Positions 1-8,772 of a stretch of DNA of 64,000 bases are shown piece by piece. Position 1 is the stretch's first letter; every line of letters starts with the position of its first letter. Source of the DNA: an uncultured Paraglaciecola sp. (lineage in GTDB: Bacteria; Pseudomonadota; Gammaproteobacteria; Enterobacterales; Alteromonadaceae). The stretch lies in NCBI GenBank assembly GCA_947498355.1, contig CANMKA010000013.1, forward strand, positions 34,786 to 98,785, read 5' to 3'. The notes beneath the pieces were generated by a model. It searched no databases and was not told the origin of the DNA. It saw only the letters and a list, made by a program, of their open reading frames with translations. Made by a program: the position numbers and the translations under genes.

Positions 1-914
1 TCGAGCTCACACGTAACAGTGCTCAAGTCCTAGGAAAATATGATGATTTAAAAAAATATTCTGCGTTACTCACTCAAATTAAGGCTAACTTTGAAGCTCA
101 TTTCTTTGCCAACAACGGCCGCTTAAAAGTTGGTGAGCAAACTCAAACTGCTTACTTACTGGCTATTGGATTTGATTTACTTACCCCAAGCATGACGAAG
201 AAAGCTGTGCCACATTTATTAGAAACCTTCAAAGGGGCCAATGGACATTTACGCACTGGATTTTTAGGTACTCCCTTGATCGCGCCGGTTTTAGATAAGA
301 TTGGCAGACCAGATATTGCTCTTGATTTGGTGTTTAAACCAAGCTATCCGTCATGGTTATTTTCAGTAACACAAGGCGCCACAACGGTCTGGGAAAGATG
401 GGATGGATTTACCTTTGACAAAGGCTTCGCTAAAAAAGCGGGATCCTTGAATCACTATGCTTACGGAGCCATAGGCCAATGGTTGTATGATCGCATTGCA
501 GGTATTAGTCCGTTAACGGCAGGTTACCAAACTATATTGATAGCGCCTCTAATTCCTGAACAACTGGACTTTGCAGAAGGCGAATTTCAATCTGTGTATG
601 GCATTATTCAATCAAAATGGCAAAAATCCGATTCAGGCTTAAGTCTGGATGTTGTGATCCCGCCTAACACAAAAGCGGACATTCACATTCCTATGGTTCA
701 GTTTAGTCAAAATCAAAGTCGTGTTTTATTGGACCAAAGTGTGCCTAGCACGCGGCCTCTAGGTCAAAATGTCACAATCAATGGCAAACACCTTCAAGAC
801 TCACCATTTGGTCAGATAAAAACAAAATTTTCAGAGTCGAGTGCTAAAAGTATTCCCCAAAACTTTACCCTTGTTCGTGTTCCAGCAGGGCGCTACAAAA
901 TTCGAGTATTTTGA
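1..914 (+). CDS. Alpha-L-rhamnosidase, GH78 family, C-terminal part (5' truncated by window edge)
   Basis: The reading frame is already open at position 3 and runs without a stop to 914, so this is the 3' part of a larger gene and the ATG at 192 is internal. The residues match the end of the GH78 (alpha/alpha)6 barrel: a GHLRTGFLGTP segment, GATTVWERWDGF, then SLNHYAYGAIGQWLYDRIAGI, followed by the C-terminal beta-sandwich. GH78 enzymes hydrolyse terminal alpha-L-rhamnose from oligosaccharides or glycosides. The same segments occur in the second GH78 protein at 58.5-61.3 kb, so the assignment is internally consistent. A 50-codon ORF starts on its stop codon and the GH106 gene follows, which suggests one operon for rhamnose release that extends upstream of the window. 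Location in the cell cannot be judged because the N-terminus is missing. Confidence 0.9.
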   Translation, partial: ELTRNSAQVLGKYDDLKKYSALLTQIKANFEAHFFANNGRLKVGEQTQTAYLLAIGFDLLTPSMTKKAVPHLLETFKGANGHLRTGFLGTPLIAPVLDKIGRPDIALDLVFKPSYPSWLFSVTQGATTVWERWDGFTFDKGFAKKAGSLNHYAYGAIGQWLYDRIAGISPLTAGYQTILIAPLIPEQLDFAEGEFQSVYGIIQSKWQKSDSGLSLDVVIPPNTKADIHIPMVQFSQNQSRVLLDQSVPSTRPLGQNVTINGKHLQDSPFGQIKTKFSESSAKSIPQNFTLVRVPAGRYKIRVF

Positions 915-1066
915 TGACTACGGCCGACTTTGTTACGTTTTTTTCGTTTGGCAAATTCCTTCATAGCTTTTATATATTTGGGGGTATCAATTTGACGACT
1001 ACGGGGCTAATCCTAGTAATAGGGCTAGCTTTTACAGGCTATGCAAATCGTTTTTTTATAAGGTAA
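914..1066 (+). CDS. Possible small membrane protein of 50 residues between the two rhamnosidase genes
   Basis: A 50-codon ORF begins with an ATG that overlaps the stop codon of the preceding GH78 gene (TGATG) and ends nine bases before the GTG start of the GH106 gene, so it fills the gap almost exactly. Its product would start MTTADFVTFFSFGKF and contain one strongly hydrophobic segment, TTTGLILVIGLAFTGY, followed by NRFFIR, which looks like a single membrane span with a basic tail. Stop-start overlap is typical of translationally coupled genes. I do not recognise a family. It could also be chance or the remnant of a transporter. Evidence is position, overlap and hydrophobicity only. Confidence 0.35.
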   Translation: MTTADFVTFFSFGKFLHSFYIFGGINLTTTGLILVIGLAFTGYANRFFIR

Positions 1067-1074
1067 TTGTCACT

Positions 1075-4000
1075 GTGTCTCTTAACGCGTATCGAAGGTT
1101 GATTAATTCAGCCATTATTTTTAGTGTATTTATCACGCTGGGGTGTGATACCAAACCCTTGTCAGGCCAAGCGTCTCACGTACAAGACCAGCAGGAAACG
1201 GTTGAAAAGCACGTTTTTCCCATCGAAGACGCTTTTTATCATGCTTCTGCCAGTGAGTTAAAAGCCAATTTTAAACAGCCCCCAGATCAGGTTAAACCTT
1301 GGGTATATTGGTATTGGATCAGTGACAATGTTTCGAAGCAGGGTATCGAGGATGACCTGTTGGCCATGCAAAAGGCGGGTATTGGTACCGCGTTGATTGG
1401 CATTATTCACTTGCAAGGTAAACAGGGTCAGGTTAAGTCCTTGACTGATGAGTGGTGGGATCATGTAACGTTCGCCATAAAAAAAGCTGCACAGTACAAG
1501 ATAGACATAGGTTTGTTTAATTCGCCCGGATGGAGCCAGTCTGGAGGCCCTTGGGTCACTCTTGATAAATCAATGCGTTATTTAGACGCTCAGGAGTATC
1601 AAGTGCTTGGTTCACAAACGGTAACACTGGACTTCGATGAGCCCGATAGCTTTTTTCAAGATGTACGGGTGATTGCCTTTAAAACGCCCGAGTTTGAGAG
1701 GGAAAAGTTAACTTCAGATAACGCTAGAATCACCTTGACTGACTCAGTAACTGACACTGAATTATCAGAGCAACCTATCCAGGCATTATTTGATGGAAAT
1801 TTAGATACACCTTATATTCTCTCGAAAGCTCTACTAAGCCAGAAGCGCTATAACGCGGGCGGAGATGGCGCATTGCAAATTGACTTTGTGCGTCCAGAGT
1901 CTTTTGAAGCCCGTACTTTAGAGATTTACCCTCACAATAGTTTTGCCACTCAAGGAACCTTGTCAGCTAAAAACCAAGCCGGCCTGTTTGAAGTCATTAA
2001 GACCTTTGATGTCCAGCGCCCACGCAACATGCCCGCTATTGGCCCCGACCATGATGCGCCCATAGTGGTAACTTTTCCGGTAGTTGACTCTAGGCATTTT
2101 CGCTTGTCTTTCGAGGGTTTTAACATGGGACGTAAGAAAGATCTCAATGAGGACATAGGTTTTAAGGAGATTGTTTTGTCTAAAGGGTACAAGCTCGAAC
2201 GCTACCCAGAGAAAAAGTTAGCAAAAGTCTTTCCTAAACCCATGCCTAAATTTGATAGCTATGCTTGGCCTATGTCGACTAAAACCGACAGTCCGGCCTT
2301 GTTGTTAGAATCGGCTGACGTGCTAGATATTACAGAACACACACAAAATGGACGCCTTAATTGGCAAGCGCCAGCAGGAGATTGGACTATTGTTCGGTAT
2401 TTCATGCGGCCCACGGGCACTCAAAATGGCCCTTCGAGTCATGCTGCCAAAGGGCCAGAAATTGATAAATTAAGTCGGCCGATTGCAGAATTTCATTTTG
2501 ACGCCTACATAGGCAAAATCCTTGAGTCCATGCTGCCTGAAGACAGAACTGCTTTAAAATATGCAGTGGTTGATAGTTACGAAAAAGGGGCGCAAAACTG
2601 GACCGATGGCTTTGCTGAAACCTTTGCGAAACGTTATGGCTACGATCCTATTCCATTTTTACCTGTCTATAGTGGACGAGTGGTGAACAGTGTGTCTCAA
2701 AGTGAACGTTTTTTATGGGACGTACGTCGTTTGGTGGCCGATGGAGTGTCTCACGAGTACGCGGCGGCTTTGCGAGAGCGAGCCAACAAGCACGGCTTAA
2801 AATTATGGCTAGAAAACTATGGTCACTGGGGATTTCCTGCTGAGTTTTTGCAATATGGTGGCCAAGCCGACATTGTCAGCGGTGAATTTTGGGCGACGGG
2901 GGATTTAGGCGCCATTGAGCTAAAAGCTGCTTCGTCTGCGGCACATATTTATGGTCACAAGACTGTTATGTCAGAGTCATTTACCGCAGGACGTAATACT
3001 CGCTTCAAGCACCACCCTTGGGACTTCAAAAAACGCGGAGACTGGTCTTTTGTCGAAGGGGTAAACCACACTTTACTGCATGTGTATATTCATCAAGCGT
3101 ACGGCGATCGCTTTCCTGGCGTGAATGCCTGGTTTGGTTCGGAATTTAATCGCAATAATACGTGGTTTCCCTTTATGGATAATTGGCTAGCGTATATAAA
3201 ACGGTCTAACTATATGATGCAACAGGGAAAGTACATAGCTGATGTGATGTACTTTATTGGTGAGGATGCCCCTAAAATGACGGGTGAGATAAGCCCTGAG
3301 CTGCCCAAAGGTTATTCTTACGATTTCATTAATGCTGAAGTCATCCTAGAACGTCTTACCTTTAATCAGGGCAAATATCGCTTACCCGACGGCATGACTT
3401 TTGAGTTATTGGTATTGCCTAATTTGGATAGTATGCGCCCTGCTGTGTTACAAAAAATTCAACAATTAGTCAAACAAGGGGGCGCAGTGTATGGGCCCAA
3501 ACCTATGCGTTCTCCAAGCTTAGAAGGCTATCCAAAGGCTGATCTTGAGGTGCAAAAAATAGCAGACGCACTTTGGCAGAACATAGATGGCCTAGAGGTT
3601 ACTCAGGCTGAATACGGGCAAGGTAAGATTTTTTATATTCAGCAAACAGAACAAAATATACCCGATTTGGCCCAGATACTGGATCAGATAGGGACGCCGG
3701 CCGACCTACTTGATTTGCCCGATGAAGTAATTTGGAGCCATCGCAGCAGCCATACTCATGACATTTATTTTATCGCGAATCAGTCAGAGCAAAGCGTCGA
3801 CATTACCCCTAGCTTTAGGGTGGGGGCTACTCAGCCTCAGCGTTGGGATCCGGTCACAGGTAAAACTTACGACATTGCTCAATTTGAATTTATGCGTGAT
3901 ACCCAACACGGCCCTCGAACGACCATACCTATGAAGTTGAACGGACTAGAATCTAGTTTTTTTGTTTTCGAAAAGCCTAACGCCAGTGACCACAAACCAG

Positions 4001-4695
4001 CGCTCAGCAAAGACAATATTCTATCTATGACTAAACAGGGAAAGCCAGTTTGGCTGCCCTCTGCATTTAATGGTCAAGGGCAAAGAGTCATCACCCTGAC
4101 CGATAACGCCAGTTATGCCTTTAATAGTAAAGACGGTGGCATCCATAAAACTAAAATCGATGATATTCCTGCTAGTTTAACCCTTAATCAAACATGGGAG
4201 GTTAGCTTTCAAGAAGGGCGCGATGTGCCTAGCAGTCTACTCTTAGATAACCTTAGGTCTCTTACCGAATTAGACTCAGTCGCTTTACAACATTATTCTG
4301 GCACTATTACTTACCAAACTGAGTTTGTACTGGGTGATGAGATGCTGGTTGCTCAGCAATCATTGCAGCTAAATTTAGGTGAGGTTGGGGTGATTGCCAA
4401 GGTGAAGCTCAATGGCCATGACTTAGGGGCCTTATGGAGCCGACCACTAACAGCAGACATTACCGAGTTTGTTAAGTTAGGCACAAATACCTTAGAGGTG
4501 CAGGTAGCGACGACTTGGTTGAATCGCTTACTTGGCGATCATAAGTACCCTGAAAAATTTCCTGATCAAAAACAAAACAAGCAATTTAATACAGATGTGA
4601 CCTTTGCCATGGGGCTATCTGAAGATACACAATTGCAACCATCTGGATTAATCGGGCCAGTTACGATCCAGCCTCTTATGCATTATGTATTCTGA
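1075..4695 (+). CDS. Alpha-L-rhamnosidase, GH106 family, predicted lipoprotein
   Basis: This 1206-residue protein starts at a GTG preceded by AAGGT. The N-terminus is a lipoprotein signal (hydrophobic stretch to about residue 23, then FITLGC), so it is probably anchored in the outer membrane or periplasmic face. Residues from about 60 onward have the GH106 look: the start PWVYWYWISDN, QGIEDDLLAMQKAGIG near residue 89, WLENYGHWGFPAEF near 580, VSGEFWATGD near 601 and MSESFTAG near 632, where the acidic catalytic residues of this family are expected. The C-terminal 150 residues form a jelly-roll-like region (VKLNGHDLGALWSRP, ITEFVKLGTNTLEVQV). GH106 enzymes remove alpha-L-rhamnose, including from complex pectin and algal polymers. 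Length is normal for the family. It probably belongs to the same transcript as the GH78 gene before it. Confidence 0.92.
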   Translation: MSLNAYRRLINSAIIFSVFITLGCDTKPLSGQASHVQDQQETVEKHVFPIEDAFYHASASELKANFKQPPDQVKPWVYWYWISDNVSKQGIEDDLLAMQKAGIGTALIGIIHLQGKQGQVKSLTDEWWDHVTFAIKKAAQYKIDIGLFNSPGWSQSGGPWVTLDKSMRYLDAQEYQVLGSQTVTLDFDEPDSFFQDVRVIAFKTPEFEREKLTSDNARITLTDSVTDTELSEQPIQALFDGNLDTPYILSKALLSQKRYNAGGDGALQIDFVRPESFEARTLEIYPHNSFATQGTLSAKNQAGLFEVIKTFDVQRPRNMPAIGPDHDAPIVVTFPVVDSRHFRLSFEGFNMGRKKDLNEDIGFKEIVLSKGYKLERYPEKKLAKVFPKPMPKFDSYAWPMSTKTDSPALLLESADVLDITEHTQNGRLNWQAPAGDWTIVRYFMRPTGTQNGPSSHAAKGPEIDKLSRPIAEFHFDAYIGKILESMLPEDRTALKYAVVDSYEKGAQNWTDGFAETFAKRYGYDPIPFLPVYSGRVVNSVSQSERFLWDVRRLVADGVSHEYAAALRERANKHGLKLWLENYGHWGFPAEFLQYGGQADIVSGEFWATGDLGAIELKAASSAAHIYGHKTVMSESFTAGRNTRFKHHPWDFKKRGDWSFVEGVNHTLLHVYIHQAYGDRFPGVNAWFGSEFNRNNTWFPFMDNWLAYIKRSNYMMQQGKYIADVMYFIGEDAPKMTGEISPELPKGYSYDFINAEVILERLTFNQGKYRLPDGMTFELLVLPNLDSMRPAVLQKIQQLVKQGGAVYGPKPMRSPSLEGYPKADLEVQKIADALWQNIDGLEVTQAEYGQGKIFYIQQTEQNIPDLAQILDQIGTPADLLDLPDEVIWSHRSSHTHDIYFIANQSEQSVDITPSFRVGATQPQRWDPVTGKTYDIAQFEFMRDTQHGPRTTIPMKLNGLESSFFVFEKPNASDHKPALSKDNILSMTKQGKPVWLPSAFNGQGQRVITLTDNASYAFNSKDGGIHKTKIDDIPASLTLNQTWEVSFQEGRDVPSSLLLDNLRSLTELDSVALQHYSGTITYQTEFVLGDEMLVAQQSLQLNLGEVGVIAKVKLNGHDLGALWSRPLTADITEFVKLGTNTLEVQVATTWLNRLLGDHKYPEKFPDQKQNKQFNTDVTFAMGLSEDTQLQPSGLIGPVTIQPLMHYVF

Positions 4696-4795
4696 AGCGG
4701 ATAACTGTTTGTAAGAGTTCAAGCCAGATATCTGGAATTAGCTCTTGCTCAAACGTATATCGACACGATTAATCAGGTGAGAACCCAAGCTGGTG

Positions 4796-5266
4796 TTATA
4801 GCCAGCGCCTGACACGCTTTTGATAGTCTAGGTACTCATCAGAAAAGTGCTGTGTCATCCATTGTTCTTCAGGCTTAATTTGAAATTGAGTCAGGTAGGC
4901 AATAAACAAGGGTAAACACAATATGCTCAGCGGGTTACATTTATACAAGATGTAGCTTGTGAGTATCAGAGCCATGCCTAAATACATGGGATTTCTGGTG
5001 ATTGTGTAAATGCCCGAAGTAACTAACTGCGATGTCTGTTCGGGTTGAGTCGGGCTCAGGGTGGTTTTTGCTCGTTTAAATTGAACTATGCCTAAAAACC
5101 CTATAAAGCAGCCGGTTAATACCATGATCAACATGCTGGGTTTGGAAATACTGGGTAACACTAGGTGATTCAAATGGTTTTGTACAAATCCATGGCTGGC
5201 GTAAACCAGCCCCAAATGAGTCAGTAATACCAAAGGCGGTGGAATGAGTAATGCGAGTTTAGGCAT
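4796..5266 (-). CDS. Isoprenylcysteine/phospholipid-type methyltransferase family membrane protein
   Basis: A 156-residue polytopic membrane protein with about four hydrophobic segments. The C-terminal half carries the signature of the PEMT/ICMT family: LVTSGIYTITRNPMYLGMAL, in which the RNPMY motif is typical, and a terminal EEQWMTQHFSDEYLDYQKRVRRWL with the conserved E and R residues. Bacterial members are membrane methyltransferases of mostly unknown substrate, so only the family can be stated. It lies 12 bp downstream of mltD on the same strand and is probably co-transcribed with it, but no functional link is evident. Confidence 0.8.
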   Translation of the reverse strand: MPKLALLIPPPLVLLTHLGLVYASHGFVQNHLNHLVLPSISKPSMLIMVLTGCFIGFLGIVQFKRAKTTLSPTQPEQTSQLVTSGIYTITRNPMYLGMALILTSYILYKCNPLSILCLPLFIAYLTQFQIKPEEQWMTQHFSDEYLDYQKRVRRWL

Positions 5267-5278
5267 AGTGGTTACCCA

Positions 5279-6937
5279 TTAAGTGCGCGTGACATCAACT
5301 TGTACTTTTAGTTTTTGTCCGGGTTGCAGGTACTTTTTAAGTTTACCCTGATTCCATTTTTGTAGATCTTTAACGGAGACTTTAAACTTATTAGCAATTC
5401 GCGCCAGCGAATCTCCTTTTCTGACGGTATAGGTCAGATTCCGCATAATCGCGTCTTTTTTGACAGTTTGTTTGCCATCGTTTAGCCAAATAACCAATTC
5501 TTTGCCTAGTTGCAGTGTGTCTGTGGGCGCCATGCCATTCCATTTGGCTAGGTCTCGGTGTTTGACCTTGTAGTGGCGGCTAATATCCCAAAAATTATCA
5601 CCCGATTTTACGGTGTGAATGATTTTGTAAGCCCCGCGCTTTTTGGATTGAACTTTGGCTAACCTTTGTTCTTCTGACAGGGAATAGTCTTGCAATGATT
5701 TTAACGCGACTGGTATCAACAGGTGATCGTTGACCCGAATCGTGTTGCCTGTTAATTCATTGACCTTACGGATCACGTCTGTAGTGGTATGGTATTTTTT
5801 GGCGAGTTTGATCAAGCTGTCGCCAGATTTAACTTTATGTCTTGCCCAGTTTAACCGCCCCTCGTCTCCGGTATTAGCTAAAGCTTGGGTAAAGGTTTCG
5901 ACTTTGTCTATGGGGATCAGCAGTCTGTGGGGGCCATCTGGGTCAGTGGCCCAGCGGTTAAATCCTGGATTGAGAGCGTGTAGAGCTTTCACCGACAAAC
6001 CTGCCATTTCAGCAGCCAAGGCCAAATCGATTTGAGAGCCCGTTTTGACTATTTGGGTATAGGGTACGTTTTCTATGGCTGGCCAATTGAAATTATAGTC
6101 TTCGCTGTTTGCCAGTATATCTGCTAAGGCCAGCAACTTGGGTACATAGGCCCGTGTTTCTCTGGGCAGATCTAAACTCCAAAAATCGGTGTTTTTGCCC
6201 GCTTTTTTATTCTTTTTTATGGCCCGCATGACTCGCCCTTCGCCACTATTATAGGCGGCTAAGGCATGATACCAATTACCATCAAACATGTTGTGCAAGT
6301 AATTGAGGTAATCGATGGCGCCTTGGGTTGAGGCGATAACGTCACGTCTACCGTCGTACCACCAAGTTTGTTTCATGCCAAAACGCTTACCTGTCCCAGG
6401 AATAAATTGCCACATACCCGCTGCTCGGCCATGAGAATAGGCAAAGGGATCAAAGGCACTTTCGACTATGGGCAATAAAGCTAATTCTAGAGGCATGTTT
6501 TGCTGTTCGAGCTCTTCGATAATCAGGTACAAAAACGGCTTGGCACGTTTAGCCACCCGGCCCATGTAGTCGGGGTGCTTTAAGTACCAATTGCGTTGAG
6601 CAGCAATACGCTTATTGTCTGGAAACTCAAAAGCCAGTTGTTGACGGACACGTTGCCATAAGTCTTTAATTTCGGCTTCTTGTACTGCCTCGACTAAGGG
6701 CTGTGGTAGCTCAACAGGCACTTCTATGGGTTCGACGGGATGCAAAGTAGCAATCGTGCCATCGTTGGCAGAATCACAGTCTAAGTTCTGAATAGCGTGA
6801 CTTTCTGATTCTTGGCAAGTTAGAGGGAGCTCTGGGGCTGCATCCTCTGATTCAGTCAGGGCAGGCCCTTGGATGATGGAGCAAGAAGCCAATAAACTGG
6901 CGATAATAACTAAGAGTAAAAAACGACTATGTCCCAT
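5279..6937 (-). CDS. mltD: Membrane-bound lytic murein transglycosylase D
   Basis: This 552-residue protein cleaves the glycan strand of peptidoglycan to form 1,6-anhydro-muropeptides. It begins with a lipoprotein signal (LLASCSIIQG, cysteine at residue 19). An SLT catalytic domain spans about residues 100-270 with ALLPIVESAFDPFAYSHG, where the glutamate of VES is the expected acid, then GMWQFIPGTGKRFG and YNSGEGRVMRA. Three LysM modules follow (near 365-410, 440-485 and 500-545), each starting with a KSGD or RKGDSL motif; they bind peptidoglycan. The gene order mltD-gloB-yafS is the same as in Escherichia coli, which supports the assignment. Length matches MltD proteins with three LysM repeats. 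Confidence 0.95.
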   Translation of the reverse strand: MGHSRFLLLVIIASLLASCSIIQGPALTESEDAAPELPLTCQESESHAIQNLDCDSANDGTIATLHPVEPIEVPVELPQPLVEAVQEAEIKDLWQRVRQQLAFEFPDNKRIAAQRNWYLKHPDYMGRVAKRAKPFLYLIIEELEQQNMPLELALLPIVESAFDPFAYSHGRAAGMWQFIPGTGKRFGMKQTWWYDGRRDVIASTQGAIDYLNYLHNMFDGNWYHALAAYNSGEGRVMRAIKKNKKAGKNTDFWSLDLPRETRAYVPKLLALADILANSEDYNFNWPAIENVPYTQIVKTGSQIDLALAAEMAGLSVKALHALNPGFNRWATDPDGPHRLLIPIDKVETFTQALANTGDEGRLNWARHKVKSGDSLIKLAKKYHTTTDVIRKVNELTGNTIRVNDHLLIPVALKSLQDYSLSEEQRLAKVQSKKRGAYKIIHTVKSGDNFWDISRHYKVKHRDLAKWNGMAPTDTLQLGKELVIWLNDGKQTVKKDAIMRNLTYTVRKGDSLARIANKFKVSVKDLQKWNQGKLKKYLQPGQKLKVQVDVTRT

Positions 6938-7004
6938 GGAAACCTTTTAATGTGAGAAAAATAAAACCAACTGGTTCTGATGTTAAGCAAAAGCATTTTA
7001 CTGA

Positions 7005-7775
7005 CTAATACTGATCTTTCCAGTGCCTAAGCTCAGCAAATACTTGTTCGGGTGAGGTTAATGGCTTATTGCAATAGTCTGTTACTGCTTTTATAACACT
7101 TGGTTGCTGGCAACGTAAAAACGGATTGATAGCCAACTCTTGGCCAATAGTTGACGGTAAACTTGGCTCGCCTTGGTTACGTTTTGCATGGACGCGAGTT
7201 TGGTATTCATTGAGTTGCTGATTATTGGTATCTACTGCTAAAGCGAAATTTAGGTTGCTTTGGGTATACTCGTGGGTGCAGTACACGTTTGTTGCTGGGG
7301 GCAAAGTAGCGAGTTTCGACAATGATTGATGCATTTGTGTGGCCGTTCCTTCGAATAGTCGACCACATCCCGCGGAAAATAACGTATCCCCACAGAACAC
7401 CCCAAGTGAACTCATATAAGCAATGTGATCTAGGGTATGACCGGGTACTTCAAGTACATGCAGAGCCAACTGCGCCCATTCAATTGTTATAACCTGATCG
7501 TGTTTAACCCTATGGGTAATTTGTGTGATTTTAGGGTTGTGTGGGCCAATTACTTGAGCATCAGGAAACGCCACTAACAAGTCATCAATACCGTTTGTAT
7601 GATCCCAGTGGTGGTGAGTAATCAATATGTGGGTAAGGGTTAGCTGGTGGCTTTGGCAGTGAGCTAGCACTGGGCTGGCGTCTCCTGGGTCAACTACGCA
7701 GCATAGACGGGTGTTTTGTATGCACCAAATGTAATTGTCGGTATAGGCTTTGATGGGGGTGACGTTTATACTCAA
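7005..7775 (-). CDS. gloB: Hydroxyacylglutathione hydrolase (glyoxalase II)
   Basis: A 256-residue metallo-beta-lactamase-fold hydrolase that converts S-D-lactoylglutathione to D-lactate and glutathione, the second step of methylglyoxal detoxification. The metal-binding motif THHHWDHTNG lies near residues 52-61, with further ligands in VPGHTLDHIAY and FCGDTLFSAGCGRLFEG, and CTHEYT. The C-terminal HAGH domain (RVHAKRNQGEPSLPSTIGQE) is intact. It is divergent from yafS with about 57 bp between the start codons, as in Escherichia coli, and upstream of mltD on the same strand. Rhamnose breakdown yields dihydroxyacetone phosphate, a source of methylglyoxal, but this gene sits in a housekeeping block. 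Confidence 0.95.
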   Translation of the reverse strand: MSINVTPIKAYTDNYIWCIQNTRLCCVVDPGDASPVLAHCQSHQLTLTHILITHHHWDHTNGIDDLLVAFPDAQVIGPHNPKITQITHRVKHDQVITIEWAQLALHVLEVPGHTLDHIAYMSSLGVFCGDTLFSAGCGRLFEGTATQMHQSLSKLATLPPATNVYCTHEYTQSNLNFALAVDTNNQQLNEYQTRVHAKRNQGEPSLPSTIGQELAINPFLRCQQPSVIKAVTDYCNKPLTSPEQVFAELRHWKDQY

Positions 7776-7832
7776 GGTTATTCTCTACTGTAACTGCATG
7801 AAATTTAACTGGGTTTAGATTACCATAAAAAC

Positions 7833-8600
7833 ATGAAATCAGCCTTGCGCAACAAAAGCTTACCTCAGCCTATTTACTGGCAAGATTTACCCTTGGGTGA
7901 AGAGTTAAAGCTGCACATAGAAAATGCGTTAGCCGAAATCAGTTGTAAGTTTTTTGGCTATCACATGGTGAAACTGGGCAACCTTAGTAGCCAGCTGAAT
8001 TTGGCTCATTGCCCGATTAAACACGATGTTAGAGTGACAAACTCGGCACAAAGTTTTACTAGTTTAGTCGCTGAATCGACGGATTTACCCCTAGCCGAAA
8101 ACAGTATTGACACCTTTGTGTTGGCTCAAGAATTAGATTTTGCTAAAGATCCCCACCAAATTTTACGTGAAGTCGATAGGGCGATTGTGGCAAATGGCTA
8201 TGTAGTAATATCAGGGTTTAACCCTTTGAGCTTGTGTGGCTTGTTTAAATATCTACCGGTCAACTCTGGCTCTCCTTTACATCAAGGGCGTTTTTTTAGT
8301 TGTGTGCGGGTCAAAGATTGGCTGAATTTACTGGGGTTTGAAGTCATAGAGACCCAACATCTATTGTTTAACGAATTGTTTTTGCAGCGGCCTTTATTCA
8401 AAGAGTCAAAGTGGACTCAGTGGTGTACCCAGCATTTACCCCTTTTATCGACTATGTATGTGATAGTCGCCAGAAAACGCGAGATCCCCTTAACCTTGAT
8501 AAAACCCAAATTAAAAACTAAGCGTAAATTTTCTGCGGTGGGGGCAAGCGTGCGCTCGGTCAACTCGTCTATGGACGACAACCCGTCATCTTCTCGCTAA
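7833..8600 (+). CDS. yafS: Class I SAM-dependent methyltransferase, YafS-like
   Basis: A 255-residue protein of the class I methyltransferase fold, recognised by order and residues: the LAENSIDTFVLAQELDFAKDP region corresponds to the post-II and III motifs (PLxxxSxDxVxxxHxLEF is typical of this subgroup), followed by ILREVDRAIVANGYVVISGFNPLS. The conserved position divergent from gloB identifies it as the YafS type. The substrate is unknown. The C-terminal 30 residues are basic and serine-rich (KPKLKTKRKFSAVGASVRSVNSS) and probably disordered. The rnhA gene that usually follows on the opposite strand in Escherichia coli is absent here. Confidence 0.82.
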   Translation: MKSALRNKSLPQPIYWQDLPLGEELKLHIENALAEISCKFFGYHMVKLGNLSSQLNLAHCPIKHDVRVTNSAQSFTSLVAESTDLPLAENSIDTFVLAQELDFAKDPHQILREVDRAIVANGYVVISGFNPLSLCGLFKYLPVNSGSPLHQGRFFSCVRVKDWLNLLGFEVIETQHLLFNELFLQRPLFKESKWTQWCTQHLPLLSTMYVIVARKREIPLTLIKPKLKTKRKFSAVGASVRSVNSSMDDNPSSSR

Positions 8601-8772
8601 ATGCAATGAATTGTGGATAACAACAAGTAATAGTTGAAGCTTGGGAGTGGTATGTGAGCTAACGTTTTATCTAAATTTTGGATTAAACGAGCTAGTTTGG
8701 CTCAATTGCCTGTGTATCTGTTTTAAACCTAAACGTTTGATACAAACACAACTGAGCCTGTTAGAGAACTGC

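Noticed and set aside
192..914. Separate 240-aa gene starting at ATG 192
   Set aside because: The frame is open from the window edge with GH78-like sequence, so the ATG is internal to a truncated gene.
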